Source: Lichenibacterium ramalinae
Lineage (GTDB): Bacteria; Pseudomonadota; Alphaproteobacteria; Rhizobiales; Beijerinckiaceae
DNA: 64,000 nucleotides
Direction of reading: 5' to 3'
NCBI RefSeq assembly: GCF_004137085.1
Contig: NZ_QYBC01000006.1
Location: forward strand, 62,001-126,000
Shown: piece after piece, positions 1 to 14,045 of the stretch
Numbering within the stretch: the stretch's first letter is position 1
Layout of the letters: each line of letters opens with the position of its first letter
Translations under genes and position numbers: made by a program
The notes under the pieces: generated by a model
The model's database searches: none
Told to the model about the DNA's origin: nothing
What the model saw: the letters and a program-made list of their open reading frames with translations, nothing else

Positions 1-68
1 AAGGCGGGCCGGAAGCCTCGTCCCGCGCCGGGGCGACGCCCGCCGCCTTCCCAGCCGAGAGTCCCGCC
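1..68. other. Left-edge non-coding sequence
   Basis: GC-rich sequence ahead of the mutT GTG codon. No frame with a recognisable protein end was found, so it may be a short intergenic stretch or the last codons of a gene outside the window. Nothing further can be supported. Confidence 0.3.
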
Positions 69-479
69 GTGACGCTGAAGATCCTGACCGTCGTGGCCGT
101 GGCCCTGGTGGACGCCGACGACCGCGTGCTCATCGCCCAGCGCCCGCCCGGCAAGGCGCTGGCGGGCCTGTGGGAGTTCCCCGGCGGCAAGCTCGACCCC
201 GGCGAGCGGCCCGAGGCGGCGCTGATCCGCGAACTCGACGAGGAGCTCGGCATCGCCGTGAAGGAGGCCTGCCTGGCACCCCTCACCTTCGCCAGCCACG
301 CCTATCCGGAGTTCCACCTGCTGATGCCGCTGTGGATCTGCCGGCGGTGGGAGGGCCATGCCGTGCCGCGCGAGGGCCAGGCGCTCAAATGGGTGCGGCC
401 CGGCCAGCTGCGCGACTATCCCATGCCGCCGGCCGACGCGCCGCTCATCCCGCCGCTGATCGACCTGCTGGGGGTGTAG
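69..479 (+). CDS. mutT: MutT-type NUDIX pyrophosphatase (8-oxo-dGTP diphosphatase)
   Basis: This 136-residue protein is expected to hydrolyse oxidised nucleotides such as 8-oxo-dGTP to the monophosphate in the cytoplasm, keeping them out of DNA. The full Nudix box is visible at residues 40-62: G40, E46, then REL-DEELGI from R54, which supplies the metal-binding glutamates. The N-terminal strand followed by the IAQRPPGKALAGLWEFPGGK run is typical of bacterial MutT rather than of ADP-ribose hydrolases. Length matches the family (about 130 residues). It starts with GTG; no strong ribosome-binding site is seen, so the start is probable rather than certain. The neighbouring usg gene converges on it. 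Confidence 0.88.
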   Translation: MTLKILTVVAVALVDADDRVLIAQRPPGKALAGLWEFPGGKLDPGERPEAALIRELDEELGIAVKEACLAPLTFASHAYPEFHLLMPLWICRRWEGHAVPREGQALKWVRPGQLRDYPMPPADAPLIPPLIDLLGV

Positions 480-501
480 GGCGGGCCGGCCCGGCGGCCC
501 G

Positions 502-786
502 TCACTGCAGCCGGAACTCGGCCCCCACGAGGGCGATCTCGGCCGGCTTGATGAGGCCGGAATGGCCCACCCGCACCGAATGCAGCGCGCCGTCGAGCGT
601 GTCGCGCCAGAAGGTCAGGAAGGCGGTGAGGGCCGGGAACAGCGGCGCGAGGTCGTAGGCCTGCCAGATGTAGCTCTGCAGCACCTTGGGGTGGTCGGGG
701 AGGTGGTACAGGATCTCCGCCGTGGTCAGGCCGTAGCCGGCGAGCTGGCGGATGAAGTCGGGTGAAACCTCGCGTGCCTTGGCCAT
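502..786 (-). CDS. usg: Usg family protein
   Basis: A 94-residue protein matching the alphaproteobacterial Usg family. The hallmark stretches are the GYGLTTAEILYHLPDHP segment near residues 17-33, the WQAYDLAPLFP segment and the HSVRVGHSGLIKPAE segment near the C terminus. The biochemical role of the family is unknown; the name comes from an 'upstream gene' in an amino acid biosynthesis locus. An ATG start is preceded by GGAG with 8 nt spacing. It is transcribed away from metH, so the 200 bp between them holds both promoters. Family assignment is confident, function is not. Confidence 0.82.
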   Translation of the reverse strand: MAKAREVSPDFIRQLAGYGLTTAEILYHLPDHPKVLQSYIWQAYDLAPLFPALTAFLTFWRDTLDGALHSVRVGHSGLIKPAEIALVGAEFRLQ

Positions 787-895
787 GATGGGTTCTCCGC
801 GATGGAGCCGCGATCGTGCGTCGCGCCAGCGCCCGGAGCTTCGGAACTCTCGCCCGGGGATGTCGCGCCGCCGTCACATTGCGCCTCCGACAGGG

Positions 896-901
896 TTAAC
901 G
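896..901. promoter_or_regulatory. TTAACG hexamer in the usg-metH divergent region
   Basis: A TTAACG element inside the usg/metH intergenic region. TTAA(C) half-sites are the core of alphaproteobacterial CtrA recognition, but a lone hexamer is weak evidence. Similar hexamers occur in other gene-start regions of this window. Confidence 0.2.
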
Positions 902-940
902 GACCGTGTACGGCCTTCGGAGCGCCCCGCTGCTTGCATC

Positions 941-960
941 ATATAACAATATCTTTATAT
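941..960. promoter_or_regulatory. AT-rich inverted repeat over the metH start region (candidate ArsR/SahR-type operator)
   Basis: ATATAA, 8 nt, TTATAT: a perfect 6-bp-arm palindrome in otherwise very GC-rich DNA, ending 26 nt before the metH ATG. It overlaps where a -10 element would lie (TTGCAT at 934, TATATC at 956), as expected for a repressor site. Methionine-cycle genes in proteobacteria are often controlled by ArsR-family, S-adenosylhomocysteine-sensing regulators that bind AT-rich palindromes. The regulator assignment is inference; the palindrome is seen. Confidence 0.5.
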
Positions 961-986
961 CAGCATGTGAACCCATGGAGCACAGC

Positions 987-4778
<3,792 letters not shown>

Positions 4779-4803
4779 TGCTCCGTGTCGCAGGCGGCGG
4801 CCG

Positions 4804-5496
4804 TCAGGGCCGCCGGCCGACCTCCAGGGCGGCGCCCGCGGCTTCGCCCGCCGTATAGGCGCCTTCGGCGATGACGCGCCGCGGGCCGCCCTGCCCTTCC
4901 ACCATCACGAGGCCGAGCTGGGCGAAGGCCTCGTCGACCGCCGAGGTCTTCACGACGGCGAGGTCGCGGCCGGTGCCGCGGTGCCGGGCGTCGCGCGCCG
5001 CCTTGAGGGCATCGAGCTTGTCGCCGATGCCCGCCACCATGCCGAGCGTGAAGGAAGCGTTGACGAGGTGCCGGTCGCGCGTGTCGAAGCCCGCATAGGC
5101 GGGGCTCGTCTTGTAGCGGCCGAGTTCCGCCCGCACGGCGCCGTCGACGAGGTCGGCGAGATCCCGGGCCGCCGCGGCGTCCTCGGGCAGGCCGAAGAAG
5201 GCATGGGCGGTGCGGCCGCCGGCGTCCTTCTCGCGCCAGACGCGACAGTCGCAGAAGGCCGCGATGGCGCCGATGCAGCCGTCGAGCGGCACGCGCTTCT
5301 TGTGCCGCGACGCGAAGACGACCCGCTCGCAGGGCGATTCCCGGATCTCGACGTCGCTCATCGCCAGCGCGTGCCGGTCGAGCAGGTCCGCCACCTTGGC
5401 GGCGGCGGCCAGGGTCTCCGCCTCGGTGCAGCCGTTCGCGACCGTCTTGGCGAGGAGCGCCGCGATGCGGGCCTTCAGCTTGCCGCGTTCGCTCAC
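4804..5496 (-). CDS. DUF2786 domain-containing protein
   Basis: A 230-residue protein convergent with metH, with only 25 nt between the stop codons. The N terminus carries the DUF2786 pattern (KARIAALLAKTVANGCTEAE, then an alanine-rich helix ending in LLDRHAL). A central segment near residues 60-140 resembles the region usually paired with DUF2786 in alphaproteobacteria, sometimes annotated DUF7168. No enzymatic motif, signal peptide or membrane segment is visible. Function is unknown; related proteins appear in phage and chromosomal settings. A GC-rich hairpin overlaps its stop and the metH end and could end both transcripts, but there is no U-run. Confidence 0.75.
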   Translation of the reverse strand: MSERGKLKARIAALLAKTVANGCTEAETLAAAAKVADLLDRHALAMSDVEIRESPCERVVFASRHKKRVPLDGCIGAIAAFCDCRVWREKDAGGRTAHAFFGLPEDAAAARDLADLVDGAVRAELGRYKTSPAYAGFDTRDRHLVNASFTLGMVAGIGDKLDALKAARDARHRGTGRDLAVVKTSAVDEAFAQLGLVMVEGQGGPRRVIAEGAYTAGEAAGAALEVGRRP

Positions 5497-5664
5497 GCCG
5501 CGCCCCGCCCCGCACCATTACAACCTTGTAACGATACCTTGCGGAACGCCTTCGCCCCCACTACCGTAGCATCAACGCCATCATGGTAGCCATCGCGGTC
5601 AGTCTTCGCCGCCATAGGCCGATGATGACGACCGAGAGTAGAGTGAAGGGACTGTGTCATTATC

Positions 5665-6075
5665 ATGGAAGATGCCTGGGGTTCTCGGCTGATCGAACTC
5701 GCGACTGAAATCGTTTCGGCCTATGTGGCGCACAATGCGGTTCCGGCGAGCGATCTACCGACGCTGATGAAGACTATTCATACAGCCCTGGATCGCATGC
5801 AAGACGGCCCTGCACCTGAGCCGGTCGTCGAACCCCAGGCGCCGGCCGTGCCGATCCGGAAGTCGGTCACGGACGACTACATCGTCTGCCTCGAGGATGG
5901 CCGCAAGTTCAAGTCGCTGAAGCGCCATCTGCAGGCCGCCTACGGGCTGACGCCGGAGCAGTACCGGGCGAAATGGGACCTGCCGCGAGACTATCCGATG
6001 GTGGCGCCGGCCTATGCCAACAAGCGCTCGGAACTCGCCCGCAAGATCGGCCTCGGCCGCAAGGTCGAGGGCTGA
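5665..6075 (+). CDS. MucR/Ros-family transcriptional regulator with a reduced zinc-finger motif
   Basis: A 136-residue MucR/Ros-type DNA-binding protein. The N-terminal part (residues 1-45) resembles the MucR oligomerisation region. The zinc-finger region begins at DYIVCLEDGRKFKSLKRHL, followed by the family's GLTPEQYRAKWDLPRDYPMVAPAYANKRSELA tail pattern, given here in pieces. Canonical MucR uses Cys2-His2; here only C75 and H88 are kept, with D78 in place of the second cysteine and Y93 in place of the second histidine. MucR homologues that fold without zinc are known in rhizobia. Such proteins often silence AT-rich promoters of envelope, motility and virulence genes; that role is inferred. 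GAAGGG lies 14 nt before ATG, longer than ideal. Confidence 0.88.
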   Translation: MEDAWGSRLIELATEIVSAYVAHNAVPASDLPTLMKTIHTALDRMQDGPAPEPVVEPQAPAVPIRKSVTDDYIVCLEDGRKFKSLKRHLQAAYGLTPEQYRAKWDLPRDYPMVAPAYANKRSELARKIGLGRKVEG

Positions 6076-6081
6076 CGCCGG

Positions 6082-6118
6082 GCTGGAGCGCTTCCGCCTT
6101 CGGCGACCGCGCTCCAGC
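6082..6118. repeat. 10-bp perfect inverted repeat downstream of the MucR gene
   Basis: GCTGGAGCGC at 6082-6091 and its exact complement GCGCTCCAGC at 6109-6118, with a 17-nt spacer, directly after the mucR stop. It may act as a terminator hairpin, though there is no U-run. The flanking sequence to about 6190 (TTCGCGCAA, GGTTCCGCG, CTGCTCCAG) is reminiscent of dispersed intergenic palindromic elements in Rhizobiales genomes. I saw no second copy in this window. Confidence 0.4.
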
Positions 6119-6204
6119 TCCGAAGTTCGCGCAATGTCTTCGGCCTGAAAGCGTCGAGGCGGTTCCGCGAAAGCCCATCCTGCTCCAGGCGCGGTCCCGG
6201 CCCT

Positions 6205-7035
6205 TCAGGGCCGGAGAAGCGCGTCGCTCAGCAGCGCCCAGCTGTCCCGGTCGGGCGCGCAGAGCAGGCCGCCCTCGTGCCGGGTCGCGGCGTAGGGCGA
6301 GCCGTCGAGGCAGGCCGAATAGCCGCCCGCCTCGCGGTGCAGCAGCCACCCCGCCGCGTGGTCCCAGGGCATGAGCTTCGAATAGAGCGCGAAATCGTAG
6401 AAGCCGCCGCAGAGCAGCCGGTACTGGTGGGCGGCGCAGCGGTAATCGCTGGCGTTGGCGACGCGCGGGAAGCGGGCCGGCACGCGAGACCGCTCGTCGC
6501 CGGGAAAGAACGTCCAGGACACCAGGCCGGCCATCTCGGCGAGCGACGGGGCGGGTGCCACGTGCAGGTCGTGGCGGCGCCCGTCGGCGCGTTGCAGCCA
6601 GGCCCCCTCGCCGCGCAGCGCGAGCGCCCAATCGTCCTCGGCGGGATCCAGGATCACGCCCGCCACGATCTCGCCGCGCCGGAGCACCGCCGCCATGACG
6701 CCGAACAGCGGCAGGCTGGAGGCGAAGTTCTTGGTGCCGTCGATCGGGTCGATGACGAAGGCGAGGTCGGGTTCGCCGAGCGCGTCGAGCAGCGCCGGAT
6801 CGCGCTCCGTCGCCTCCTCGCCGACGACCGCGCACCCCGGAAAGGCCCGCAGCAACGCCGCCGTGATGGCGGCCTCGGCCGCCTCGTCGGCATCGGTGAC
6901 GAGGTCCTGGCGCGACGTCTTCTCGCGCGTGCGCTTGGGAACGTCGCCGCGGAAGCGGGGCATGATCTCGGCGCGGGCCGCGTCGCGGAGGATCTCGACG
7001 ACGGTGCCGAGGTCGGCGTGGGAGAAGGTCAACAC
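6205..7035 (-). CDS. Inositol monophosphatase family protein
   Basis: A 276-residue Mg-dependent sugar or inositol phosphatase of the IMPase/FBPase superfamily. The metal-binding motifs are complete: VVGEE at about 71-74, DPIDGTKNF beginning at D96, and WDHAAG at 224-229. Substrate cannot be read from sequence: inositol phosphate, histidinol phosphate (HisN type) or 3'-phosphoadenosine phosphate (CysQ type) are all possible. I chose the GTG at 7035, giving a length near the family norm; an ATG 63 nt further upstream adds 21 residues that do not look conserved. It stands alone, convergent with mucR. Confidence 0.82.
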   Translation of the reverse strand: MLTFSHADLGTVVEILRDAARAEIMPRFRGDVPKRTREKTSRQDLVTDADEAAEAAITAALLRAFPGCAVVGEEATERDPALLDALGEPDLAFVIDPIDGTKNFASSLPLFGVMAAVLRRGEIVAGVILDPAEDDWALALRGEGAWLQRADGRRHDLHVAPAPSLAEMAGLVSWTFFPGDERSRVPARFPRVANASDYRCAAHQYRLLCGGFYDFALYSKLMPWDHAAGWLLHREAGGYSACLDGSPYAATRHEGGLLCAPDRDSWALLSDALLRP

Positions 7036-7213
7036 GGTGATGGTCCCACGGGGGGTGAACGATGCCGGGTGCCTACAGCGGCACCGTGACGGCGGCAAGG
7101 CGGCCGGGCGGGACCGCGTCAGGGTCGGTCGCGACCCTGTGCCGGCGTGCTCCTCGGAAGCATCCGCGGGATGCCGTTTCGCCCTCGACGTGACGGCATC
7201 CCTCCGCGTCCCC

Positions 7214-8548
7214 TCAGGTGATGCGGGCCTCGACGGCGTCCCCGGCGGCGACGGGGCGGCTCAGGGCGGCGTTGAGCTGCCTGACGTCGAGCTCGCCCTC
7301 CCAGCGGCTGATCACCAGGGCGGCGACGCCGTTGCCGACGAGGTTGGTCAGCGCGCGGCATTCGCTCATGAACTTGTCGATGCCGACCAGGATGGCGACG
7401 GAGGCGAGCGGGATCTCGGGGACGATCTCCAGCGTCGCCGCGAGGGTGATGAAGCCCGCCCCCGTGACGCCGGAGGCGCCCTTCGAGGTCAGCGCCGCGA
7501 TGAGCAGGATCTTCAGCTCCTGGCCGAGGCTGAGGTCGGTGTTGGTGGCCTGGGCGAGGAACAGCACCGCCAGCGTCATGTAGATGTTGGTGCCGTCGAG
7601 GTTGAAGCTGTAGCCGGTCGGGATGACCAGCCCCACCACGGGCTTGGACGCCCCGAGCGCCTGCATCTTGCGGATCATGTTGGGCAGCACCGTCTCGGAG
7701 GAGGAGGTGCCGAGCACGATGAGCAGCTCGTCCTTGATGTAGACGAGGTAGCGCCAGATGGAGAAGCCCGCCGCCCGGGCGATGAGCCCCAGCACCACGA
7801 AGACGAAGAGCAGGCTGGTGCCGTAGAAGGTGGCGATGAGGGCGCCGAGATAGGCGAGGCTCTTGAAGCCGAAGGCCCCGACCGTGAACGCCATGGCGCC
7901 GAAGGCGCCGATCGGCGCGAAATGCACGATGATGCCGATGATGCGGAAGAACACCTTGCCGGCGGCGTCGATGCCGGCCGCCACCCGCTCGCCCGTCTCG
8001 CCGAGCCGGGAGATAGCGATGCCGGTGAGGATGGCGACGAGCAGCACCTGCAGCAGGTCGCCCTTGGCGAAGACGTCGCCGTAGCTCGACGGGATGATGG
8101 CCAGCAGATGCGCCGTGACGCTGTCGCCCTTGGCGGCCGACACGTAGGTGGAGACGGACGCGGGGTCGAGCGTCTTGGGATCGATGTTGAAGCCGGCGCC
8201 GGGCCGGACCACGTCGGCGACGATGAGGCCGATGGCCAGGGCCAGGGTCGACACGACCTCGAAATACACCAGGGCCTTGACGCCGACGCGGCCGACGCGC
8301 TTCAGGTCCCCCATCGTGGCGATGCCGTGCACGACCGTGCAGAAGATGACCGGCGCGATCATCATCCTGATGAGGTTCACGAAGGCGTCGCCGAACGGCT
8401 TCATGTTGGCGGCGAGGCCGGTCTTGCCCGGGAAGGCGACGCCCAGCAGCGCCCCGATCACGATGGCGACCAGCACCTGCACGTAGAGCAGCCTGTACCA
8501 GGGCCGGCGCGGCTGCACCGTCAGGACGCGCGGGTCTTCCGCATTCAT
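7214..8548 (-). CDS. dctA: C4-dicarboxylate:cation symporter DctA
   Basis: A 444-residue inner-membrane transporter of the DAACS (GltP/DctA) family that imports succinate, fumarate and malate with protons. Family signatures are present: the serine-rich reentrant segment ending in [13 protein letters not shown], the [13 protein letters not shown] helix, and [12 protein letters not shown] near the C terminus. E. coli DctA has 428 residues. ATG 8548 is preceded by GGGAG at 10 nt; an upstream in-frame extension to 8665 is unlikely because it lies in the gap after maeB. It follows malic enzyme on the same strand, fitting a C4-acid uptake and use module. No dctBD two-component genes are in the window. 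Confidence 0.93.
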   Translation of the reverse strand: MNAEDPRVLTVQPRRPWYRLLYVQVLVAIVIGALLGVAFPGKTGLAANMKPFGDAFVNLIRMMIAPVIFCTVVHGIATMGDLKRVGRVGVKALVYFEVVSTLALAIGLIVADVVRPGAGFNIDPKTLDPASVSTYVSAAKGDSVTAHLLAIIPSSYGDVFAKGDLLQVLLVAILTGIAISRLGETGERVAAGIDAAGKVFFRIIGIIVHFAPIGAFGAMAFTVGAFGFKSLAYLGALIATFYGTSLLFVFVVLGLIARAAGFSIWRYLVYIKDELLIVLGTSSSETVLPNMIRKMQALGASKPVVGLVIPTGYSFNLDGTNIYMTLAVLFLAQATNTDLSLGQELKILLIAALTSKGASGVTGAGFITLAATLEIVPEIPLASVAILVGIDKFMSECRALTNLVGNGVAALVISRWEGELDVRQLNAALSRPVAAGDAVEARIT

Positions 8549-8630
8549 GGCTGGCCATCTCCCTCGATTTTGCAGGACCGTAGCGACGCTGCGGCAGGGT
8601 GGAAAGGGGTTTTCCCGACCCGGCCGCGGT

Positions 8631-8653
8631 CCTCCCCCGATAACCGGGGGAGG
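8631..8653 (-). terminator. Hairpin between maeB and dctA
   Basis: A 9-bp perfect stem (CCTCCCCCG with its complement) around a 5-nt loop, 8 nt past the maeB stop and about 80 nt before dctA. It could end maeB transcripts or stabilise their 3' end. There is no U-run, so intrinsic termination is uncertain. Confidence 0.4.
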
Positions 8654-8661
8654 GTCGGCCG

Positions 8662-10935
<2,274 letters not shown>

Positions 10936-11048
10936 AGTCGCGTCTCCCCTCGTATCCGGGGCGGCTGCTGCCGCGCCTCCGGCACCCGGCGCCACCATGC
11001 CACGTCCGACACCGAGGGTGAACCCGGGGCCGGTCGCCGGCCCGGCCG

Positions 11049-12572
11049 TCACTCGAGGACGAGCGGGTTCGGCAGTTCGGCTTCGAGAGAACCCGCGTCG
11101 CCCGTTCCGGCCCGCCGGTCCCGCAGCGGCCGCTCCTCCATGAGGATCAGGAAAGTCCAGGCGAGGCCGAGGCCGAGGCAGGCCGCCCAGAACACCCACC
11201 GGAACGTGCCGGCGAGATGGGCGGCGTCCGACCCGCGGATCAGCGCCTCCATGTCATGCACGGCACCGGCATTGCCGGCCGTGCCGCCCAGCACGATCGT
11301 GCCGAAGGCCGCCACGATCAGGGCGCCGCCGAGCGAGCGGAAGAAGTTCATCGACGCGGTCGCGATGCCGAGCTCGTGCAGCTCCACGGTGTTCTGAATC
11401 GCGATGGTGGACAGCGGCAGGATGGTGCCGAGCCCGATCGACAGGAACAGGAACAGCACCTCCATGAGCGGGAAGGGCAACGCCCGGCCATAGGCGGCGA
11501 TGAGGGCGCAGCAGGCGACGCTCACCCCCATCATGGCCATGGGCACGCGCTTGTAGCGCTTGAAATAGAGCATCGAGCGGCCCGACAGGGTGGCGCCCGT
11601 GACGGTGCCGATCATCAGGGGGACCAGGGCGAGGCCGGACTGGCTCGCCGACAGCCCGAGCACGCCCTCGAAGAAGATCGGCACGTAGATGGTGAGGCCG
11701 ATGAAGGTGCCCATGGCGAAGCAGGCGGCGAGCGTCGCGCTGTAGACCACCTGGTCCTTGAGGACGTTGGTCGGGATCAGCGGTTCGGCCGCGGTGGCGA
11801 GCCGCGCCGCGAAGCCCGTGCCGAGCAGGGCGGCGGCGGCGAGCAGCGACAGCACCACCGTGGAGGTCCAGGGAAAGCGCACCCCGCCCCAGCTCAGGGC
11901 CAGCAGCAGGCTGGTCGAGCCGAGGACGAGCAGCGAGGCGCCCGGCCAGTCGAGCCGGTGGCGGCGCTCGTGGCGCGGCAGCAGCTTGAGCTTGCCGTTG
12001 GTGAGGGCGAAGGCCAGGAAGCCGATCGGCAGGTTGATCCAGAAGATGTAGGACCAGTGCAGGTGCTGGGCGAAGAAGCCGCCGAGCAGCGGCCCCGCCA
12101 CGGAGGCGGCGACGAAGACGCCTGCGATGTAGACCTGGTAGCGGGCGCGCTCCTTCGGCGACATGATGTCGCCGATGATGGTCTGCGACAGGGCGATGAG
12201 GCCGCCGCCGCCGATGCCCTGCAGCCCGCGCGCCAGGGCCAGCGTCACCATGGTGGGCGCCACGGCGCAGACCAGCGAGCCCAGGCTGAAGGTCGTGATG
12301 GCGATCAGCAGCATGATGCGCCGGCCGTGGATGTCGCTGAGCTTGCCGTAGAGCGGCGTCACGGCCGTGGAGGCCAGCAGGTAGGCGGTGACGATCCAGG
12401 GCAGGTTGACGGCATCGCCGAGGTCGAGGCCGATGGTCGGCATGGCGGTCGCCACGATCGTCTGGTCGAGGGCGGCGAGCAGCATCGCCGTCATGAGGCC
12501 GATCACGATCGACTTGATCTCGGCGTCGTCGAGGCGGCGATGGAGCGTGGCAGCCGGTTGCGGCGCGTTCAT
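11049..12572 (-). CDS. DHA2-family MFS multidrug exporter
   Basis: A 507-residue, about 14-segment major facilitator transporter of the EmrB/QacA type, expected to expel drugs or metabolites with proton exchange at the inner membrane. Visible signatures are LDQTIVATAMPTIG in the first helix, GKLSDIHGRR in the loop between helices 2 and 3, and RGLQGIGGGGLIALSQTIIGD in the region of motifs B and C. ATG 12572 is preceded by GGGGGAG at 7 nt; an upstream ATG at 12617 lacks one. No adaptor (EmrA-like) protein or adjacent regulator is present, so the substrate is unknown. It lies upstream of maeB on the same strand with a gap of about 110 nt. Confidence 0.88.
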   Translation of the reverse strand: MNAPQPAATLHRRLDDAEIKSIVIGLMTAMLLAALDQTIVATAMPTIGLDLGDAVNLPWIVTAYLLASTAVTPLYGKLSDIHGRRIMLLIAITTFSLGSLVCAVAPTMVTLALARGLQGIGGGGLIALSQTIIGDIMSPKERARYQVYIAGVFVAASVAGPLLGGFFAQHLHWSYIFWINLPIGFLAFALTNGKLKLLPRHERRHRLDWPGASLLVLGSTSLLLALSWGGVRFPWTSTVVLSLLAAAALLGTGFAARLATAAEPLIPTNVLKDQVVYSATLAACFAMGTFIGLTIYVPIFFEGVLGLSASQSGLALVPLMIGTVTGATLSGRSMLYFKRYKRVPMAMMGVSVACCALIAAYGRALPFPLMEVLFLFLSIGLGTILPLSTIAIQNTVELHELGIATASMNFFRSLGGALIVAAFGTIVLGGTAGNAGAVHDMEALIRGSDAAHLAGTFRWVFWAACLGLGLAWTFLILMEERPLRDRRAGTGDAGSLEAELPNPLVLE

Positions 12573-12705
12573 GGACTGGCTCCCCCGGCCGTTCCGCGCG
12601 GCCCGCTGCAGCGGCACCGGCCGGGCGGCGGCGCGCGGTCCTTATGCGGGAGCGCCCCCTCGCATGCAATATGCGGCGGGGCCGCGCCGCGGACCGGCGC
12701 CGGCC

Positions 12706-13443
12706 TCACACGCCGACGCGGCCGACCGCGGGCAGCTTCAGGCCCGGCCGCCTGAAGTCGAGCCCGATGACGCCGCCGAGGACGTTGAGCTCGAAGCCCT
12801 CCACCCAGGCCAGCGTCAGCCCCACATAGCCGCCGAACGACAGCCGGAACCCCGTGCGGGAGGGGGCCGGCCCCAGGATGGCGCCGTCCACCGGGAAGTC
12901 CTTGCCGATGGCGGTCGGCGGCAGCACGGCACCGCTTTCCGGCACGGCGGCCAGCACGGTCTGCACGAAGGTGTTCGAGTTGGGGCCCGGCCAGGCGCGG
13001 TAGTCGCCGACGTTGCGCCAGCGATAGGCCTGGATCGCCGCCCGCATGCGCGGGATCAGCGCTTCCGCGGCATCGCCGTCGGCCGCGAAGACGGTGTCGG
13101 GCGCCTGCCCGAACCAGCGCCCGTCCGGGTCGAAGCCGTTGAGCCGGATCGGGTCGCCCCAGGCGGTGAGGTCGTAACGGTCGTAGCGGGCCGCATCCCT
13201 GTCCTTCAGCACGATCCAGGAATGGACCGCCACGATGCCGCGCCAACTCACCGTCCGGGCCGCGAAGACCCGCACGGCGGCGTCGGAATGCAGCCGGGCG
13301 GCGGGCAGCAGGCCGGTCGCGGACCGGTCGGCGCCGCGCCAGTCGAAGGCCGGCGCCCGCCAGTAGAGCACCGCCCGCAACGCCGCCGGCGCCAGGAACA
13401 GCACGATGAACAGGATGGAGCCGAGGACGAGGACGCGCAGCAT
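12706..13443 (-). CDS. DUF3750 domain-containing membrane-anchored protein
   Basis: A 245-residue protein with one N-terminal membrane anchor (MLRVLVLGSILFIVLFLAPA, residues 1-20) and a periplasmic or cytoplasmic domain matching DUF3750. Recognisable stretches are AVHSWIVLKDRDAARYDRYD, YRWRNVGDYRAWPGPNSNTF and the C-terminal VEGFELNVLGGVIGLDFRRP. The histidine plus tryptophan- and asparagine-rich core resembles a putative hydrolase, but no function is established for the family. The start is ATG 13443, at the hydrophobic anchor; a longer frame upstream runs antisense into the divergent DUF4112 gene. It faces that gene across about 120 bp. Confidence 0.75.
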   Translation of the reverse strand: MLRVLVLGSILFIVLFLAPAALRAVLYWRAPAFDWRGADRSATGLLPAARLHSDAAVRVFAARTVSWRGIVAVHSWIVLKDRDAARYDRYDLTAWGDPIRLNGFDPDGRWFGQAPDTVFAADGDAAEALIPRMRAAIQAYRWRNVGDYRAWPGPNSNTFVQTVLAAVPESGAVLPPTAIGKDFPVDGAILGPAPSRTGFRLSFGGYVGLTLAWVEGFELNVLGGVIGLDFRRPGLKLPAVGRVGV

Positions 13444-13564
13444 GGGTCGGGATCTGCCGGGACGGGACCCCCGACATGGGGATCGACGATGACGTGCGGA
13501 AGCCCGGTTGTGCCGGCGGCGCCCCGTCCCCACTTCGGTGTCGCCCCCGTGCCGGAGCCGAGCC

Positions 13565-13963
13565 ATGACCTGGACCACGATCGAACACGACGCCCTCGAC
13601 GCGGCTTCGGCCGCCGCGCGGCTGAAGCGCCTGAGAACCATCGCCTGGGCGGTGGACGGCCTGTTCCGCCTGCCCGGCACCAAGTTCCGCTTCGGCCTGA
13701 ACAGCGTGATTGGCCTCACGCCGGCGGCCGGCGACGTCATGCTGGCCGGCATCTCGCTCTATATCGTCAACGAGGCGCGCAAGATCGGCCTGCCGAAGGA
13801 GAAGATCGCCCGGATGCTGGCCAACATCGGCGTCGAGGCGGCGGCCGGCGCCGTGCCCCTGCTCGGCAACCTCTTCGACATGGGCTTCAAGGCCAACCTG
13901 CGCAACATCGCCATCATCGAGGAACATCTCGGCGCGGCCCCGACGGCGCGCCGCTGGTCCTGA
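13565..13963 (+). CDS. DUF4112 domain-containing protein
   Basis: A 132-residue protein of the DUF4112 family. The core motif is visible: AWAVDGLFRLPGTKFRFGLN, then SVIGLTPAAGDVMLAGISLY and GAVPLLGNLFDMGFKANLRN. Two hydrophobic stretches (about residues 45-65 and 88-105) suggest membrane association. Function is unknown. ATG 13565 is preceded by GGAG at 7 nt. It is divergent from the DUF3750 gene and 82 nt upstream of the large membrane protein, so the two may share a transcript. Confidence 0.8.
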   Translation: MTWTTIEHDALDAASAAARLKRLRTIAWAVDGLFRLPGTKFRFGLNSVIGLTPAAGDVMLAGISLYIVNEARKIGLPKEKIARMLANIGVEAAAGAVPLLGNLFDMGFKANLRNIAIIEEHLGAAPTARRWS

Positions 13964-14045
13964 CGGCGCGACCGGGACGGGGCGGCTGCGTCTCGACGGC
14001 GGCAGGCCGTCAGGTGCCGCGTCCCGTCCCGATCGATCCCGCGGC

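Noticed and set aside
906-986. Longer metH N terminus from ATG 906
   Set aside because: It would put the AT-rich palindrome in coding sequence. The only ribosome-binding site (GGAG) fits ATG 987.
10936-11199. maeB start upstream at an ATG
   Set aside because: The extra residues are an Ala/Gly/Pro-rich run not found in MaeB and overlap the MFS gene. TTG 10935 has a strong ribosome-binding site and restores family length.
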